Of a stretch of 64,000 nucleotides of DNA, positions 61,744 to 64,000 are shown piece after piece. Source of the stretch: Azophilus sp965116165 (lineage in GTDB: Bacteria > Pseudomonadota > Gammaproteobacteria > Pseudomonadales > Azotimanducaceae); contig OZ220484.1 of assembly GCA_965116165.1 (NCBI GenBank), forward strand, positions 1,984,001-2,048,000, in the 5' to 3' direction. The notes under the pieces are model-generated. The model did no database searches. It was not told where the DNA came from and saw only the letters and a program-made list of their open reading frames with translations. Both the position numbers and the translations under genes were made by a program. Position 1 is the stretch's first letter; every line of letters begins with the position of its first letter.

Positions 61744-64000
61744 TCATACAAGCTGCTCTCCCCGAAGACGGATCAAAAGTTGATCGCGGATTTCTTCCCG
61801 CACATCGTATTCAGCGGTCGTCGCGACTTCGAGTGTGACAGCAATCGCAAACGGAATATCCAAGTCGGAATCGAGACCGCCTCCAGATGTGTCTCGACTT
61901 CGATTCGCAATCGCAAACGGAATATCCAAGTCGGAATCGAGACCGCCTCCAGATGTGTCTCGACATTGAACCCTGATAGGGAGTGTTGCTTCTTCCTCGA
62001 ATTCAGGCGCACGGACGCGACTACGCACGAGACGGCGGGACCAAACGGTACCGCGCTTGATGAGGGCGACGGCAGGTGGATCTGATTTCATCGCCAGTTT
62101 CCATTCTTTGTCCTCAGCATCGTCCTCAAGCACATCGTCGTCTGCGGCGATGGCTTCCAAGGCGGCTAGGCGATACCTCGCGCGCGCCGGTTCAACTGGC
62201 GAGAACCACGACAGGGTAACCAGCATTGATCGGTGGATGCTGTCACCGGATAAGGAAGGCGGTAATGGCATGTCGAAAATCGTCGCCCGATCCTTCCGAA
62301 CTTCACCGAGACCAACCAAGGTCACGCCGTGCAGCGGAGTCTCGTGCATAAGCTCGGGATCTAGGAAACCGTACCCGTAGTGGCGCGCCACTTCCTCTCC
62401 GGCTTGTTGGAAGCGTCCTCCGAGCGCCGTCTTTTCAGTAGCGTAGAGTGCCTTCGCCGTGTCGGACCATCGACTTGCATTGATCGCGAGCGCTCTGGTC
62501 AGCAACGCAAGGTTGTTGCGGGAGAGTTCAAGCCCCTCATAGGGCCCACCTTGTTCGGTGAGCGCGGTGGCCGCATTGAGCAAAGAGCGTGTGACCAGAG
62601 CGGCCGCGCAACTCGTCCCCCTCGACCGCGACTGGGACGAGCCAGGGCCTGCGGTTGCAACGGTCAAGCCGGTGCGGGCACTCCGTGAAACGACCCCAAG
62701 CCTCAGATTGTCGCCTCCCGGCAAGGTGCGGACTTCGTGATGCCCTCCAACGCCGATGAGGTCGGGCTTGATAGTGCGGAAGGGGCCAAGCCCCAGTCCG
62801 CTTGAGATCGCGGGTAGAGTGTCACCGCCCGCGTGGATCTCGACAGTGCCCGGAGCGGCATCCATGCGGGGAGGGGTCAGGTCTAGGGATGCGGAACCGA
62901 CCGAGAGGACATTGAGCGCTTCACTGGGTGCCAGCAATGTTCGTTCGTAACGGTGACGATGTTGAGCGGCACGGACAAGGGCTTGCCGTTCTGGCAAGGA
63001 CATATCCTCGAATTCGCCCGAGGTCGTGTTGGGAATGTACAAATCGTGCTCAATGTTGCCTGCGGAAACGACGAAGAGAACTCCGGCCTTGGTCGACCAC
63101 CAGTCGAGAAGACGAGCCAGTGAACTGATGCGACCGGAGAAATACGAGCCGCGCACGCCTATGGAGAAATTCACGACAAATGCATCTGGAGCTAGGGGGT
63201 CATCGCTTCGGAATGCGCACTGAAGGGCGGTATGAACGAGGTCGACGAAGAGGCGGTCATCGGGAGATATCGCCCCGTCTTCGGTGTCGATCAACAGTGG
63301 AATGGCCAGCAGGCGACTGTCGCGGATCGGTTTTTGGTCTGAGTCGAGATCACCTCTGAGGATGAGCGAGGCCATCGCCGTCGCATGGCGGCGGGTGGCG
63401 ACGAGGGATCGGCCGACCAAATCGTGCACATCTTCGATGGCAATACCGCCATTGAGAGCATGGTGGCCGGCAATCGGTGTGCCATCGAAAAGAAGGGCGC
63501 GAAAGGGACTGTCGGGATCGAAATCGTCGAAGTCGCCGTGGCTAGGGTTCGTCGGCGGGGAGTGCGATGGTAACGACTGGGCGATGGTTTGGGGCAATAC
63601 AAATTGCAGGCCATCAAGTGTGGCGAGCCCATCCGGTGCAGCCGGGTCGTTCAGCATCTTGCGCACATGACCGGCCGCGAGGCCGACCAGCATGGCGTCG
63701 TAGACGAAACTTCCCTCGTGAATGGCGCTTCGATCAATGACGCGGCCGGCCAGAGCGGCGATCATTGATTCGGTTTCTCGGTGCCACAGGCTCCGCTTTT
63801 CTTGGACATGTGTCGGCCAATGTTCGAGCTCAAGTCTCACTTCTGCCTCGTCGTCGGGCGGAAGCCGGTTTTCGAACTCGGTACGGTTGTCGGCGGACAG
63901 GCGATCTTCCGGACCCCAAGGCCGTAACTCGGCAAGCATGTCGAAGAGGCGCCACCACGGGGTGTAACCACGTTTGGGTTCGCGGTTTGCCTTATATCTA
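61744..64000 (-). CDS. Subtilisin-like serine protease (S8), 5' end beyond window; IetS-like candidate
   Basis: The frame is open from 61744 to the right edge (RYKANREPKRGYTPWWRLFD precedes the internal Met at 63939), so the start lies outside. Counting from that Met the S8 triad is D152 (LLFDGTPIAG), H185 (RRHATAMASL) and S443 (RGTSCAAALV), with the oxyanion Asn in VVSAGN at 295. No signal peptide is seen in the visible part, suggesting a cytoplasmic protease. In a defence island, a cytoplasmic S8 protease of this size fits IetS of the two-gene IetAS anti-phage system, whose AAA ATPase partner would lie beyond 64000. The C-terminus contains a 22-residue tandem duplication. Confidence 0.78.
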   Translation of the reverse strand, partial: RYKANREPKRGYTPWWRLFDMLAELRPWGPEDRLSADNRTEFENRLPPDDEAEVRLELEHWPTHVQEKRSLWHRETESMIAALAGRVIDRSAIHEGSFVYDAMLVGLAAGHVRKMLNDPAAPDGLATLDGLQFVLPQTIAQSLPSHSPPTNPSHGDFDDFDPDSPFRALLFDGTPIAGHHALNGGIAIEDVHDLVGRSLVATRRHATAMASLILRGDLDSDQKPIRDSRLLAIPLLIDTEDGAISPDDRLFVDLVHTALQCAFRSDDPLAPDAFVVNFSIGVRGSYFSGRISSLARLLDWWSTKAGVLFVVSAGNIEHDLYIPNTTSGEFEDMSLPERQALVRAAQHRHRYERTLLAPSEALNVLSVGSASLDLTPPRMDAAPGTVEIHAGGDTLPAISSGLGLGPFRTIKPDLIGVGGHHEVRTLPGGDNLRLGVVSRSARTGLTVATAGPGSSQSRSRGTSCAAALVTRSLLNAATALTEQGGPYEGLELSRNNLALLTRALAINASRWSDTAKALYATEKTALGGRFQQAGEEVARHYGYGFLDPELMHETPLHGVTLVGLGEVRKDRATIFDMPLPPSLSGDSIHRSMLVTLSWFSPVEPARARYRLAALEAIAADDDVLEDDAEDKEWKLAMKSDPPAVALIKRGTVWSRRLVRSRVRAPEFEEEATLPIRVQCRDTSGGGLDSDLDIPFAIANRSRDTSGGGLDSDLDIPFAIAVTLEVATTAEYDVREEIRDQLLIRLRGEQLV
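61841..61964. repeat. Tandem 66-bp duplication in the S8 protease gene
   Basis: A 58-bp segment at 61841-61898 is repeated exactly at 61907-61964, with a period of 66 bp. It encodes two in-frame copies of RDTSGGGLDSDLDIPFAIA near the C-terminus. Perfect identity indicates a recent duplication, likely length-variable between strains. Confidence 0.9.

Noticed and set aside
61841..61964. Possible CRISPR array (two identical 58-bp units)
   Set aside because: Only two units with an 8-bp gap, in frame within a protease gene; it is a coding tandem duplication.

Overview
The window is the replication-origin region of a gammaproteobacterium of moderately high G+C. The gene order gyrB-recF-dnaN-dnaA | oriC | rpmH-rnpA-yidD-yidC-mnmE-mnmG-rsmG-parA-parB-atpIBEFHAGDC-glmU-glmS is the Pseudomonas-type arrangement, and UbiA, UvrD and rubredoxin also fit Gammaproteobacteria. 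I cannot name the species. Core genes point away from the dnaA-rpmH spacer on both sides (minus strand at left, plus strand at right), as expected for a bidirectional origin.

Layout. 1-5801: gyrB (cut by the window edge), recF with two parS-like sites inside its coding sequence, dnaN, a small secreted protein of unknown function, and dnaA. 5802-6486: probable oriC. 6487-10533: rpmH, rnpA, yidD, yidC, mnmE. 10534-16588: an accessory block between mnmE and mnmG. It holds a three-gene ATPase / middle protein / PD-(D/E)XK nuclease module, a convergent DNA methyltransferase, the 5' stub of a DnaQ-like exonuclease gene and a BRCT protein. 16589-21136: mnmG, rsmG, parA, parB. 21137-32115: a decaying type I restriction-modification island. 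It has a truncated integrase, hsdM, a HEPN gene, an MNT nucleotidyltransferase fused to HsdS, an AlbA/GHKL-type gene, a broken hsdR and a truncated XRE regulator. 32316-35571: a TonB-dependent receptor and a VOC-fold protein bracketed by two MITE copies. 35809-43840: the F1Fo ATP synthase operon, interrupted by dispersed repeats. 43918-51451: a GPP34-like protein, glmU, glmS, uvrD, ubiA, rubredoxin. 51776-64000: a second defence island with a single-chain type ISP-like enzyme, a Dsr1-like SIR2 protein, a methyltransferase fragment, three small overlapping genes and a subtilisin-like protease running off the window edge.

Two families of short non-coding inverted-repeat elements are scattered through the chromosomal backbone. 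Family 1 is about 99 bp with 4-bp target duplications (CTAG, TTAA, ATAA). Family 2 is about 180 bp with ends reading CCCGACCTATTCATGAAT. Four of these insertions begin or end exactly at the TAG stop codon of a core gene (recF, atpB, atpH, atpD), because the CTAG target contains the stop.

The genes most worth following up are the ATPase/nuclease/methyltransferase cluster between mnmE and mnmG, the HEPN plus MNT-HsdS arrangement, and the small-gene plus S8-protease cluster at the right edge. All functional calls come from reading motifs by eye; no database search was run.
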